From: Paenibacillus odorifer
GTDB lineage: Bacteria > Bacillota > Bacilli > Paenibacillales > Paenibacillaceae
Direction of reading: 5' to 3'
Assembly (NCBI RefSeq): GCF_000758725.1
Contig: NZ_CP009428.1
Span: 6,386,001-6,450,000, forward strand
DNA length: 64,000 nt
The notes beneath the pieces were generated by a model. That model made no database searches and was not told the origin of the DNA. It saw only the letters and a list, made by a program, of their open reading frames with translations. This document shows positions 8,676 through 17,027 of the stretch, piece by piece. The position numbers were made by a program, and so were the translations under genes. Each line of letters opens with the position of its first letter. Positions within the stretch are counted from its first letter, which is position 1.

Positions 8676-8901
8676 TCTGCTCCCCCAAAAATTTTTTAAT
8701 TAACAAGGCGACATTCACAATTCCCAGAATCATTCCAGTTATAGTGCCAATGGCGAGCCAATATTTTGGCCCCTCCATCAGGTCTTTCAGCCATCTTGCC
8801 GCAAAAAAACCAATAAGAATGTAAGCGGCAAGCAAAGTGCCTGCACTTCCAATGACAAGCGCGGTCTGTAACAAGCTGTCCTTGCTATTTTGTTCTTTCA
8901 T
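8668..8901 (-). CDS. atpZ: AtpZ/AtpI-type membrane protein, first gene of atp operon
   Basis: A 77-aa protein with two membrane helices (about residues 13-33 and 47-68), separated by a short loop RWLKDLMEGPKYW. This is the pattern of the AtpZ/AtpI family (described for Bacillus as a Mg2+/Ca2+-transport-related companion of AtpI). It is the promoter-proximal gene, overlapping atpI by 8 nt. The Shine-Dalgarno is weak (TTGGGA), so translation may be modest. The symbol is assigned from position and topology. Confidence 0.75.
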   Translation of the reverse strand: MKEQNSKDSLLQTALVIGSAGTLLAAYILIGFFAARWLKDLMEGPKYWLAIGTITGMILGIVNVALLIKKFLGEQNG

Positions 8902-8919
8902 GGGCTACAATCCCAACTA

Positions 8920-8949
8920 ATTTTACTGAATTTCCTGAGTCTTTGTCAA
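8920..8949 (-). promoter_or_regulatory. Predicted sigma-A promoter of the atp operon
   Basis: On the minus strand a perfect -35 TTGACA (8944-8949) and -10 TAAAAT (8920-8925) are separated by 18 bp. The start point would be near 8913, about 12 nt before the first start codon, giving a very short leader. Confidence 0.7.
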
Positions 8950-9025
8950 TTCATTGAACATTGCCTAAAAACCCTTGAAAACATGAAAATAATCACAGCA
9001 AAACGTTCCAAAACCATATAAACCG

Positions 9026-9040
9026 TACAGTTTCACTGTA
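9026..9040 (-). terminator. Weak hairpin after the epimerase gene
   Basis: The inverted repeat TACAGT-TTC-ACTGTA lies 40 bp after the wecB-like gene and is followed on the minus strand only by a loose T-rich stretch. It is a possible weak terminator. Confidence 0.35.
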
Positions 9041-9079
9041 TGTTGATTTTAATCAGATCAGATATTAGTTTAATTGAAA

Positions 9080-10240
9080 TTATTTATTTTTTGTGAACAT
9101 TCTGTGAAACTCTTCAGGACGTTCCTTATTAACACCAAAATGGTGCAAAATCGCATTGACAATTCGTTGGGAAGCCTTGCCATCTCCATACGGGTTGGCG
9201 GCCCGACTCATCGACTGATAGAGCTCATTATCAGTCAAAAGAGCATGTGTCCGTTGATACACCTTCTCCTCGTCCGTGCCCACAAGTTCCAGCGTTCCAG
9301 CCTCTATCCCTTCGGGACGCTCCGTTGTATCACGAAGCACAAGAACAGGCACTCCATAAGAAGGAGCTTCCTCTTGCAGACCGCCGGAATCGGTCAATAT
9401 CAAGTGGGTATGCGGATAAAAATTATGCAGGTCCACGACATCCAGCGGATCAATCAGCTTAATTCTTGGATGTCCTCCCAGTATCTCATGTGCAGGTTCC
9501 TTAACGGCAGGACTCGGATGCACAGGGTAAACAATGGCGACATCTTCGAATTCATCAGCGATTCTTTTAATAGCTCGGAAGATATTACGATGCGGTTCAC
9601 CTTGAGATTCTCTGCGGTGAGCGGTCATCAAAATAAGTCTTTTTCCTGAAGCAAAATCCAAAACAGGATGCCGGTAATCCGGCTGTACGGTATATTGAAA
9701 CACATCAGTTACGGTGTTGCCTGTGATATAAATACTTGATTCTTTTTTGTTCTCGTGTCTCAGATTACTAGCTGACCAATCGGTTGGAGCGAAATGCAGA
9801 TCGGCTAATACACCTGTTAATTGACGGTTCATCTCTTCAGGATAAGGAGACAATTTGTTCCATGTCCTAAGTCCTGCTTCTACGTGCCCAACCTGAATTT
9901 GCTGCAGGAAGGAAGCGTAACTAGATAAAAACGTTGTTAAGGTGTCCCCATGCACCAGCACGAGGTCAGGCTTAACCTCCCTCAGTACAGGTTCCAAACC
10001 TTCAAGCACACGAATAGTAATCTCGTTCAAGGTCTGACGGTCCTTCATCACATCCAAATCGTAATCAGGGGTGATATTAAACACTTCCAACACTTGATCG
10101 AGCAGTTCTCTATGCTGCGCTGTTACACATACTATTGATTCGATATGCTCAGGATGCTTCTTCAGTTCAAGAACCAGAGGAGCCATCTTGATCGCCTCGG
10201 GGCGCACTCCGAAAATAGTCATTACTTTGATTTTGGACAT
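9080..10240 (-). CDS. wecB: UDP-N-acetylglucosamine 2-epimerase (non-hydrolysing)
   Basis: This cytoplasmic enzyme interconverts UDP-GlcNAc and UDP-ManNAc, the precursor of teichoic acid linkage units and other wall polymers. It has 386 aa and the GT-B-like fold of the family. Signatures are GVRPEAIKMAPLV (residues 11-23), VHGDTLTT, VGHVEAGLRT, a TAHRRE motif and the C-terminal LTDSGGLQEEAPSYGVPVLVLRDTTERPEG, which binds UDP and the allosteric UDP-GlcNAc. The start has GAGGG upstream. It follows upp by 58 bp on the same strand with no terminator between, so both are probably cotranscribed. It is also called mnaA in Bacillales. Confidence 0.95.
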   Translation of the reverse strand: MSKIKVMTIFGVRPEAIKMAPLVLELKKHPEHIESIVCVTAQHRELLDQVLEVFNITPDYDLDVMKDRQTLNEITIRVLEGLEPVLREVKPDLVLVHGDTLTTFLSSYASFLQQIQVGHVEAGLRTWNKLSPYPEEMNRQLTGVLADLHFAPTDWSASNLRHENKKESSIYITGNTVTDVFQYTVQPDYRHPVLDFASGKRLILMTAHRRESQGEPHRNIFRAIKRIADEFEDVAIVYPVHPSPAVKEPAHEILGGHPRIKLIDPLDVVDLHNFYPHTHLILTDSGGLQEEAPSYGVPVLVLRDTTERPEGIEAGTLELVGTDEEKVYQRTHALLTDNELYQSMSRAANPYGDGKASQRIVNAILHHFGVNKERPEEFHRMFTKNK

Positions 10241-10298
10241 AACCCCTACCCTCTCATCAAATATTCTCGCATTACTATACTTAATACTTAATTACTTA

Positions 10299-10928
10299 TT
10301 ACTTGGTTCCATAAAGACGGTCACCAGCGTCACCAAGGCCTGGCACGATGTAACCATGTTCATTCAAATGATCATCAAGCGCTGCTACATAAATATCAAC
10401 ATCCGGATGAGCTTCCTGAACTGCAGCAACACCTTCTGGCGCTGCAATCAAGTTCATCATTTTGATCTGTGTACAACCACGGTTCTTCAGTGAGGTAATC
10501 GCAGCAATTGCGGATCCGCCTGTAGCAAGCATTGGGTCAATCACTATCAACTCACGTTCCTGTACATCAGTTGGAAGCTTGATATAATACTCCACTGGTT
10601 GAAGAGTGTCTGGATCACGGAAAAGCCCTACATGTCCTACTTTAGCCGCAGGTAGAAGCTTCAGTACACCTTCAAGCATACCTAAACCCGCACGAAGAAT
10701 AGGAATAAGCCCCAGCATTCTTCCCGAAATCACTTTGCTTTCCGTCTCAGTGACCGGTGTCTGTACCGTAATTGTCTCTAGTGGAATATCACGTGTAATC
10801 TCATAAGCCATCAATGTGGCAACTTCGTCAACATGTTCTCTGAAATCCTTCGTGTTTGTTCTAACGTCGCGAATAAATGTTAGTTTGTGTTGAATTAAAG
10901 GATGATCGCAAATCACCAATTTTCCCAT
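10299..10928 (-). CDS. upp: Uracil phosphoribosyltransferase
   Basis: Converts uracil and PRPP to UMP in pyrimidine salvage. It has 209 aa, standard size. The PRPP-binding loop is in VIDPMLATGGSAIAAI, the flexible active-site region in LGLIPILRAGLGM, and the uracil-binding C-terminus in GYIVPGLGDAGDRLYGTK. GGAGGG lies 7 nt before the ATG. In B. subtilis it also lies between glyA and the atp operon. Confidence 0.98.
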   Translation of the reverse strand: MGKLVICDHPLIQHKLTFIRDVRTNTKDFREHVDEVATLMAYEITRDIPLETITVQTPVTETESKVISGRMLGLIPILRAGLGMLEGVLKLLPAAKVGHVGLFRDPDTLQPVEYYIKLPTDVQERELIVIDPMLATGGSAIAAITSLKNRGCTQIKMMNLIAAPEGVAAVQEAHPDVDIYVAALDDHLNEHGYIVPGLGDAGDRLYGTK

Positions 10929-11006
10929 TTACTGTCCCTCCGGTAATTGTAAGTCTTGTCTATAGCCATAGAAAGCGCTTTGCTTCTCAGTGGCTAAATC
11001 CTGTCT

Positions 11007-11015
11007 ATTATAGCA
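11007..11015 (-). promoter_or_regulatory. Extended -10 promoter for upp
   Basis: A perfect TATAAT (11007-11012) is preceded by TGC (11013-11015), giving the TGN extended -10 form; no good -35 is visible. The predicted leader before the upp ATG is about 72 nt. Confidence 0.6.
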
Positions 11016-11277
11016 CTCCCGCCGCTGCATTTCACCTCAGAATGGTACTTGAACTCACATTGAACATATTCCCTTGTATTTCCTTGTTTTTAAAGGTAAT
11101 GATTGGCTTAATTAGGAAACCAATCACTTATAAAACCTAGATTATGTTGTGCAACTTTGGCTTTTTCATACTATTCACATTATTTTCACTAATTTTATTG
11201 AAAGTTCCATGAACTTTCAAGATTAATTTCATTCAATTTCATCTATTAACTGCAGTAATATTTGTGAACAATATGCA

Positions 11278-11323
11278 ACAAAAAAGCCTCCATCAAACCC
11301 GGAAGAGGGTATGAATGGAGGCA
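11278..11323 (-). terminator. Terminator of glyA
   Basis: The arms GCCTCCAT and ATGGAGGC, with an inner ACCC/GGGT pairing, form a stable hairpin followed on the minus strand by six T. It lies about 30 bp after the glyA stop. Confidence 0.85.
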
Positions 11324-11350
11324 GAATCATTTCTTATTGGAAGCAAAAAT

Positions 11351-12598
11351 TTAGTATTTCAACTCTGGATAAAGAGGGTATTGGTCAGTCAACTCAGCCA
11401 CTTGACGGGCAGATTCTGCCAAGTTTGCCTCATCCTTCGGATTCTTTAGAACATTAGCAATGATACGTCCAATAGTGACCATTGCCTGCTCGTCCATACC
11501 ACGGGATGTGACTGCAGGTGTACCAATCCGAATACCGCTTGTTACAAAAGGACTTGTAGGATCAAATGGAATTGCGTTTTTATTCACAGTAATCCCGATG
11601 GAATCTAGTACTTTTTCCGCATCTTTTCCGGTAATGTTCAGATTACGGGTATCCAGCAGCATCAAGTGGTTATCTGTACCTCCGGATACAATGTTAACCC
11701 CTTCACTGATCAACGTTTCTGCAAGAACATTAGCGTTCTTCACTACATTTTGAGCATAAGTCTTAAAGGATGGCTGCAATGCTTCACCAAATGCGACTGC
11801 TTTTGAAGCAATTACATGCATCAAAGGTCCACCTTGGGAACCAGGGAATACCGCTTTATCAATAGCAGCTGCCCACGGCTGTCTGCACATAATCATACCT
11901 CCGCGGGGACCGCGCAAAGTCTTATGCGTAGTAGTTGTAACGAAATGAGCATGAGGAACCGGGCTCGGATGAAGACCAGCAGCAACCAATCCTGCGATAT
12001 GGGCCATATCTACCATAAATAGCGCACCCACATCATTGGCGATAGCGCCAAGTTTTTCGAAATCAATAATACGCGGATAGGCACTGGCACCAGCTACAAT
12101 CATTTTTGGACGGTGCTTGAAGGCTGCTTTACGTACTTCATCATAATCAATTAGGAAAGTATCTTCTTGTACTCCATAAGCAACGAAGTTATAAAGCAAT
12201 CCTGAAGCATTAACTGGGCTACCGTGTGTCAAATGACCGCCGTGAGCCAAATTCATTCCAAGAACAGTGTCGCCAGGCTTAAGCGCAGCCAGATAAACTG
12301 CCATATTTGCTTGAGCGCCGGAATGTGGTTGTACGTTGACATGATCCGCGCCAAACAATTCTTTTGCACGATCACGAGCAAGGTTCTCAACGATATCTAC
12401 ATCTTCACAGCCACCATAATATCGTTTGCCTGGATAACCCTCTGCATATTTGTTCGTAAGCACGGAGCCCATAGCTTCCATTACGGCTTCGCTAACGATA
12501 TTCTCTGAGGCAATAAGCTCAATGTTGGCACGCTGACGTTTCAGTTCCAGTTCCATCGCTTCCAGTACTGCCGGGTCACTCTTACGCAATTGTTCCAT
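11351..12598 (-). CDS. glyA: Serine hydroxymethyltransferase
   Basis: PLP-dependent enzyme converting serine and tetrahydrofolate to glycine and 5,10-methylene-THF, the main entry to one-carbon metabolism. It has 415 aa. The PLP lysine is in VTTTTHKTLRGPRGG; other signatures are ELIASENIVSEAV, NKYAEGYPGKRYYGG and the folate-binding EGVNIVSGGTDNHLML. A GGGAGG site precedes the ATG. It functionally complements formate-THF ligase at 52-54 kb, which feeds the same THF pool. Confidence 0.98.
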   Translation of the reverse strand: MEQLRKSDPAVLEAMELELKRQRANIELIASENIVSEAVMEAMGSVLTNKYAEGYPGKRYYGGCEDVDIVENLARDRAKELFGADHVNVQPHSGAQANMAVYLAALKPGDTVLGMNLAHGGHLTHGSPVNASGLLYNFVAYGVQEDTFLIDYDEVRKAAFKHRPKMIVAGASAYPRIIDFEKLGAIANDVGALFMVDMAHIAGLVAAGLHPSPVPHAHFVTTTTHKTLRGPRGGMIMCRQPWAAAIDKAVFPGSQGGPLMHVIASKAVAFGEALQPSFKTYAQNVVKNANVLAETLISEGVNIVSGGTDNHLMLLDTRNLNITGKDAEKVLDSIGITVNKNAIPFDPTSPFVTSGIRIGTPAVTSRGMDEQAMVTIGRIIANVLKNPKDEANLAESARQVAELTDQYPLYPELKY

Positions 12599-12713
12599 GT
12601 TCTTATTTCCTCCCTAGTGTGTGTAGATATGTTGTATTTAAGTAAAAACGATTTGCCCGCCATAAAGTGACTTAGGTCTACGTTTCTGCAAAAAATATAA
12701 AAACTAAAGTTCG

Positions 12714-13298
12714 TTAATCACAAAACTGTGAACCACTTTGTTCTGGAGCACGATATACCGCACGTTCCCCGCCAATTAGTGGGGGTCTGGTCCATGCCGC
12801 ATTCACTCTGGCTGCTCCAATGTAGCGTAGAGTCGGACGGAAAGGAACGGCTACCCGCCGTAAATGCATTCCTATCAGAGTCTCGCCAATATCTAAACCA
12901 GCATGAGCTTCTATCGTTTCCGCCAAAACAGGATCTTTCATAGCGTGATAAGCAGCCGTAGCCATCGAACCTCCAGCACCTCGTATAGGTACAGCTGATA
13001 CTTCCTTCAGACCAAGTGACTCTAGCAGAGAGCGTTCCATTACAAGTGCACGATTTAAATGCTCGCAGCACTGATACACAGGATGAAATCCTTTTTCCGC
13101 TGCTACTAAACGAACACCTTCAAGCAGTTGTTCTGCAACTTCAAGTGCACCACCAGTTCCAATCCGGACACCAGCAACTTCACTTGTGCTCACTCCGATG
13201 ACAACAATTTTGCCTGACCCAAGGTTACCAGCCTCCGCCAACTCCCTTAACACAGTGACGGTGGCATCAGTTAATGATAGCTCTACAACTTCGTCCAT
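12714..13298 (-). CDS. ywlG: TIGR01440/UPF0340 family protein, YwlG-like
   Basis: A conserved protein of unknown biochemical role found in the glyA-ywlE neighbourhood of Bacillales. It has 194 aa from the ATG at 13298, which has GGAGG at 7-nt spacing; a GTG one codon earlier is less likely. Visible conserved features are VIGVSTSEVAGVRIGTGG in the N-terminal half, YQCCEHLNRALVMER with paired cysteines in the middle, and GIGETLIGMHLRRVAVPFRP-like sequence near the C-terminus. No signal peptide or membrane segment is present. It lies downstream of the ywlE terminator and probably has its own promoter. Confidence 0.88.
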   Translation of the reverse strand: MDEVVELSLTDATVTVLRELAEAGNLGSGKIVVIGVSTSEVAGVRIGTGGALEVAEQLLEGVRLVAAEKGFHPVYQCCEHLNRALVMERSLLESLGLKEVSAVPIRGAGGSMATAAYHAMKDPVLAETIEAHAGLDIGETLIGMHLRRVAVPFRPTLRYIGAARVNAAWTRPPLIGGERAVYRAPEQSGSQFCD

Positions 13299-13329
13299 CA
13301 CTCTACCTCCTCAAACTTCAAACAAGCTT

Positions 13330-13382
13330 ATTTTAAACAAAAAAGAGCAGTCCGCAGGTAGCTGCGGATTTGCTCTTTTGCC
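13330..13382 (-). terminator. Terminator of ywlE
   Basis: AGAGCA...TGCTCT outer and TCCGCAG/CTGCGGA inner arms form a long hairpin, ending in six T on the minus strand. It separates ywlE from ywlG. Confidence 0.88.
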
Positions 13383-13503
13383 CAGGCGACCGGCCGTTTA
13401 TTCCGATGCTCCATCGTGGTTTGATCCACATTTGTCGCCAGTTACATCGGAACCGATTATTTGTAACTTCATCTTAAAGCAAAGTGAACTGAAAATCAAC
13501 CAT

Positions 13504-14091
13504 TTACATATGGCGGAAGGTTTCCAGCTTATCCAGCAAACTGAATAGCGCAGTGCGAATCTCAGCAGCAGTTAGCTCATAGTCCTCACGCGTGCCACCA
13601 AATGGATCAGAAATATCGAAGCTCGGAATACGCTGGCGAATCTCAATCATCCGCTGCAGATCCGTTGCATTCGGTTCACCACCAAGAGCTAAGCTCAACT
13701 CCGCATCTGCGTAAAGGCTGTCCAATTCCTTGATATCTTCCGTCACCGCATCTTCATCATGCACGTATTCCTTCAATGTATAGGTTTTCGTTACAGCATC
13801 CGGAAAATACTGCAGCAAATGCTGCTTATGCCCACCCGTCAAGGTCAGCACAAGGTCGGCCCAAGCGACAGCTTGACCTGTCAATTGTGACGACTCCATT
13901 GAATCATGAATTCCTTCTTCCTGCAGTATAGCTGCAGCATGTCTTGATATAGAAGTACCGGAAATGGCGGATACACCTGCAGACCGCACTTCCAGGTCGA
14001 TTCCACGTTCCTTCGCGAGCTTTCGTAAAAGCCCCTCAGCCATAGGACTTCGGCATGTATTTCCGGTGCAGACGAATAAAATATGCAGCAT
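13504..14091 (-). CDS. ywlE: Protein-arginine phosphatase, low-molecular-weight PTP fold
   Basis: YwlE-type enzymes remove phosphate from arginine residues, opposing McsB. The active-site loop is CTGNTCRSPMAE near the N-terminus. Threonine in the CxxxxTCR-like position, where tyrosine phosphatases of this fold usually carry isoleucine, is the feature linked to phosphoarginine selectivity in B. subtilis YwlE. The catalytic aspartate is in SFDISDPFGG near the C-terminus. The ATG at 14091 has GGGGG 8 nt upstream; an earlier in-frame ATG at 14106 has no ribosome site. The product is 195 aa, somewhat longer than the roughly 150-aa B. subtilis protein because of a mid-protein insertion (ADAELSLALGGEPNATDLQ). 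Confidence 0.88.
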   Translation of the reverse strand: MLHILFVCTGNTCRSPMAEGLLRKLAKERGIDLEVRSAGVSAISGTSISRHAAAILQEEGIHDSMESSQLTGQAVAWADLVLTLTGGHKQHLLQYFPDAVTKTYTLKEYVHDEDAVTEDIKELDSLYADAELSLALGGEPNATDLQRMIEIRQRIPSFDISDPFGGTREDYELTAAEIRTALFSLLDKLETFRHM

Positions 14092-14136
14092 GTTTTGCAC
14101 CCCCATGAAATTAAATATTCTAATGCCGTTATTGTA

Positions 14137-14709
14137 TCAAAAGATGAATAGCAAGCCAAACCCCAGAAGTATTGCACCGCCTAGTGCTTCTCCATAATCC
14201 CCGAGACCACGACTGACATGCCGTCCAATTAGCAACCCTAGAATCGACATTAGTCCCCCGCAGGCACCGAAGGCTAAGATGGTCAAAAGCACTCCATTCA
14301 CAAACATCCCCAGTGATACACCCACGGAGAAAGAGTCAATACTCACACTGAGCGAAAGAAGTATCATCCCCCACAAGGTTCGATGATCCATAGCTCGCGA
14401 GCTTCCCGTATCCGGACGAAAGGAGTTGTACACCATATGCCCGCCTAAAAGAACTAGAAGACCTCCAGCAGCATAAGTCGTTACTTGACCTAACAGGTGT
14501 CCGACATAACTTCCTGTCAATAAACCCAGGAGAGGCATCAGCATATGAAAAACAGCAATGAGCAGACTCATTTGCAGAACATGCAGCAGACGAATACCTT
14601 TCATCCCGATCCCTACACCGAGCGAAAAGGCATCCATCCCTAATGCAACCGCCATTATAGTAATGGTAACAATCTGCCCCCATTCGGTATATACATCTCC
14701 TAAGCCCAT
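14137..14709 (-). CDS. mntP: Manganese efflux pump, MntP-like
   Basis: Small six-helix transporter exporting Mn2+. The two repeat halves carry the characteristic aspartate motifs LGMDAFSLGVGIG (helix 1) and VSIDSFSVGVSLG (helix 4), which form the cation path. The ATG at 14709 has GGGGGG 5 nt upstream. A longer frame to 14772 would add 21 residues without a ribosome site and disturb the family N-terminus, so 190 aa is preferred. It is followed by ywlE after a 45-bp gap, suggesting cotranscription. Confidence 0.9.
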   Translation of the reverse strand: MGLGDVYTEWGQIVTITIMAVALGMDAFSLGVGIGMKGIRLLHVLQMSLLIAVFHMLMPLLGLLTGSYVGHLLGQVTTYAAGGLLVLLGGHMVYNSFRPDTGSSRAMDHRTLWGMILLSLSVSIDSFSVGVSLGMFVNGVLLTILAFGACGGLMSILGLLIGRHVSRGLGDYGEALGGAILLGFGLLFIF

Positions 14710-14798
14710 GCTTACCCCCCCAAGTCCGAAATATCTTGTACAACAACGATATGCGGACAAGGGGGTAATCATGACTTCATATGGGAGTCATGTACGAA

Positions 14799-14822
14799 AA
14801 AGCAACGCCGTGGTTATCCGGC
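14799..14822 (-). terminator. Terminator overlapping the ywlC stop codon
   Basis: The stem ACGCCG/CGGCGT, with an 8-nt loop that includes the stop codon, is followed by TGC and five T on the minus strand. Confidence 0.65.
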
Positions 14823-16088
14823 GTCGATGACGGATCCGCCGGCGGCTTTCATAAGCCGGTTCATGATGGCAGCGCCGAGGCCCGTATACGGGCAAGCCTC
14901 GGCTAAGATGTAAGTCGCTCCCGCTTCATCGAAACGCCGCAAAGCGGCATATAGGGAGCGAGCCCCTTCCTCCGGCGAGGATAACGAGCCGAGGGAAAGA
15001 ACGCAGGCGGCAGGATCGGCGGGATAAAGGGCCTTATGTTCCTCGAAGAGGAGCAGGCCCGTGACCTCGCCGTTTAGCTGCGCCGCCTGAAGTTTACTTG
15101 CGGCTTCGTCCGCCACGCGCTGCGGGGAAGAGCCGCGCACTACAGCAAGCCAGCCGCGCGGTGCGTAGTGCGTGTACTTCATGCCCGGCGCGCGCGGTGC
15201 CGAGCTGTCGCCAGCAGTACTGAAACCAGCAGCAGACTTAACGGTTTCAGACCTAGCAACGGGAGTCTTTACAGCCCCCGAATCAGCCACGACAGTAGTG
15301 GTAGCGGCAACAGTTGCCTCAGCATTACCGGGCTCTGAGCTTACAGCTTCTGCTCCCACCACTGCAGCCAATTGCTCCGAAGTAATCCCGCCGGGGCGCA
15401 GCACAGCAACTTTTCCGTCAGGCTGTACCTGTACCACTGTTGACTCTAGTCCAACTCCAGCAGCACCACCATCAAGGACGCCATCGATGTATCCAGCCAA
15501 ATCTTCCATCACATGTGAAGCTAATGTCGGGCTCGGTCGACCCGAACGATTAGCGCTGGGCGCCGCAACTGGACAACCCGCTGCACTTATCAGCGCCAGA
15601 GCTACCGGATGATCCGGCATCCGCACACCAACCGTATCCAAACCCGCCGTCACACAAGGCGACAGTACACCTTCACGAACAGGAAGCACAACTGTCAGCG
15701 GACCAGGCCAATAAGCTGCCATCAGCGCGGCCGCCTTAGGATGCATCTCTGCAACAAGCTCGTCCAAAGCTGCCGTATCCGCAATATGTACAATTAACGG
15801 ATTGTCAGAGGGCCGGCCTTTTGCCGCAAAAACAGCCTCAACTGCCGACGTATTTCGGGCATCCGCCCCTAGCCCGTAGACGGTTTCGGTTGTAAAAGCC
15901 ACTGTTCCGCCTTCGCGAAGCATTGTTGCTGCCTCCGCTATCGCCAGCTTGTCAGCTTCATTCGGCTGAAATACCTCAGAGTTCGTTCCCTCAACAGAAT
16001 TCAACTTCCAGTATACAGTCTCATCTCTATTTCCACTCCGCCGCTGAACGGCGAATAAAGGATTATTGTGTTCATTCATTCTCATCAC
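14814..16088 (-). CDS. ywlC: Threonylcarbamoyl-AMP synthase, Sua5 type
   Basis: Makes threonylcarbamoyl-AMP from threonine, bicarbonate and ATP for the t6A modification of ANN-decoding tRNAs. The YrdC domain (about residues 45-235) shows FTTETVYGLGADA, KGRPSDNPLIVHI, PGPLTVVLP and PVAAPSANRSGRPSPT. A C-terminal Sua5 domain begins with PGMKYTHYAPRG. Between them lies an unusually long, Ala/Thr/Val/Ser-rich linker (about residues 243-300) of low complexity, making the protein 424 aa instead of about 350. The start is uncertain among GTG 16088, ATG 16085 and ATG 16079; none has a strong ribosome site. Confidence 0.92.
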   Translation of the reverse strand: MMRMNEHNNPLFAVQRRSGNRDETVYWKLNSVEGTNSEVFQPNEADKLAIAEAATMLREGGTVAFTTETVYGLGADARNTSAVEAVFAAKGRPSDNPLIVHIADTAALDELVAEMHPKAAALMAAYWPGPLTVVLPVREGVLSPCVTAGLDTVGVRMPDHPVALALISAAGCPVAAPSANRSGRPSPTLASHVMEDLAGYIDGVLDGGAAGVGLESTVVQVQPDGKVAVLRPGGITSEQLAAVVGAEAVSSEPGNAEATVAATTTVVADSGAVKTPVARSETVKSAAGFSTAGDSSAPRAPGMKYTHYAPRGWLAVVRGSSPQRVADEAASKLQAAQLNGEVTGLLLFEEHKALYPADPAACVLSLGSLSSPEEGARSLYAALRRFDEAGATYILAEACPYTGLGAAIMNRLMKAAGGSVIDAG

Positions 16089-16119
16089 AGGCTTTCTAGA
16101 AGATATAATTTATCTTTAG

Positions 16120-16148
16120 CAAAAAAACGGCCCCAGTAGGGAGCCGTG
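16120..16148 (-). terminator. Terminator of spoIIR
   Basis: ACGGC...GCCGT arms with a TCCCTACTGGG loop region are followed on the minus strand by seven T, about 40 bp after spoIIR. Confidence 0.85.
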
Positions 16149-16185
16149 ATAGATCTGCTTATAAAATAGTAACATATCTGGGGTC

Positions 16186-16944
16186 TTACGACCATAATCC
16201 ACTGATCCAGTTCCAAAGGTTTTGCAGCAGCTCCCAGACGAAGAACCGTACCTCTGGCTCAGCAGCAGTTTCTCCTGATGAAGCACTTCCTGCCGTGGAA
16301 TCAGCCTGCACTGTTTTTGCAGCTGCCGATTTCACCTTAGCACTGCTATCCGCACCAGCAGCGGACACTGTTTTTGTACCTTTGTCAGCAGCAGGCGCTG
16401 CCGCATCTCCGGAGCCTGCATCGATAAAGCAAAGCGGAGGAAACAGTACACACCACCAATTTTGTCCCTTGCCCGCACCAAGTGTGACCCGCACAGCTTC
16501 ATACTCCCCAGCAGGATAGACAGTACCACCGTATAATTTAGTGGGAAAAGGAACCACGCCGAGCTCCACTTTGTAGGAATATTCAATGCCCCGTTTCTCC
16601 AGCTCTGATCCAACCAGCGCATTAAGCTCCGGCAGATGATTTCTAATCAGAGCACGTGCCTGCTCCAAGCTCTGCGGATCCTCAAGAGCAGATACCCACT
16701 GGTTCATTTGCTCCACAATTTTATCACGAATTTGCCGTTTCACCAGCTGATCTTGCGCTCCGTCAGAATTAGCTAGAATACGTAACCGGATAGATTCTTG
16801 GGGAATAGATACTTCAGCTACTGCAGCATCGGTTTTTTGACCTTCCCAAGCCATCATGAGGACCATAAAAAAACAAATTAAAATGGCAGTATACTTAAAA
16901 GTTACACGTAAGGAATCTCTTTTATTCATATGATTATCGTTCAT
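16186..16944 (-). CDS. spoIIR: Stage II sporulation protein R
   Basis: SpoIIR is secreted from the forespore and activates the SpoIIGA protease, which processes pro-sigma-E in the mother cell. The 252-aa product has an N-terminal membrane or signal segment (about residues 17-33, AILICFFMVLMMAWEG). The conserved core follows: IPQESIRLRILANSDGAQDQ, the RQIRDKIVEQMN helix and YPAGEYEAVRVTLGAGKGQNWWCVLFPPLCF. After this, a low-complexity Ala/Ser/Lys stretch (about 175-225) precedes a short hydrophobic tail. Upstream lies a sigma-F-like promoter, matching the known forespore expression of the gene. Confidence 0.95.
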   Translation of the reverse strand: MNDNHMNKRDSLRVTFKYTAILICFFMVLMMAWEGQKTDAAVAEVSIPQESIRLRILANSDGAQDQLVKRQIRDKIVEQMNQWVSALEDPQSLEQARALIRNHLPELNALVGSELEKRGIEYSYKVELGVVPFPTKLYGGTVYPAGEYEAVRVTLGAGKGQNWWCVLFPPLCFIDAGSGDAAAPAADKGTKTVSAAGADSSAKVKSAAAKTVQADSTAGSASSGETAAEPEVRFFVWELLQNLWNWISGLWS

Positions 16945-16980
16945 TTGTTGCAGCCCCTCTCCTCTTAACTCTCATGCTAG

Positions 16981-17010
16981 TAGTATGCCCGGAGATAAGA
17001 GACTGCAAAC
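16981..17010 (-). promoter_or_regulatory. Sigma-F-like promoter of spoIIR
   Basis: On the minus strand GTTTG (17006-17010) and GGGCATACTA (16981-16990) are separated by exactly 15 bp. This matches the sigma-F pattern GYWTA-N15-GGNNANANTW except for the last -35 base. The predicted start lies about 30 nt before the ATG, with AGGAGAGGGG correctly placed. Confidence 0.65.
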
Positions 17011-17027
17011 CTATGAATCTATTAAAT

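Larger units (their letters stand above)
10929..11350. other. glyA-upp intergenic region
   Basis: This 422-bp AT-rich stretch holds the upp promoter (11007-11015) and the glyA terminator (11278-11323). No ORF with a ribosome site and no repeat was seen in the remainder. Confidence 0.6.
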
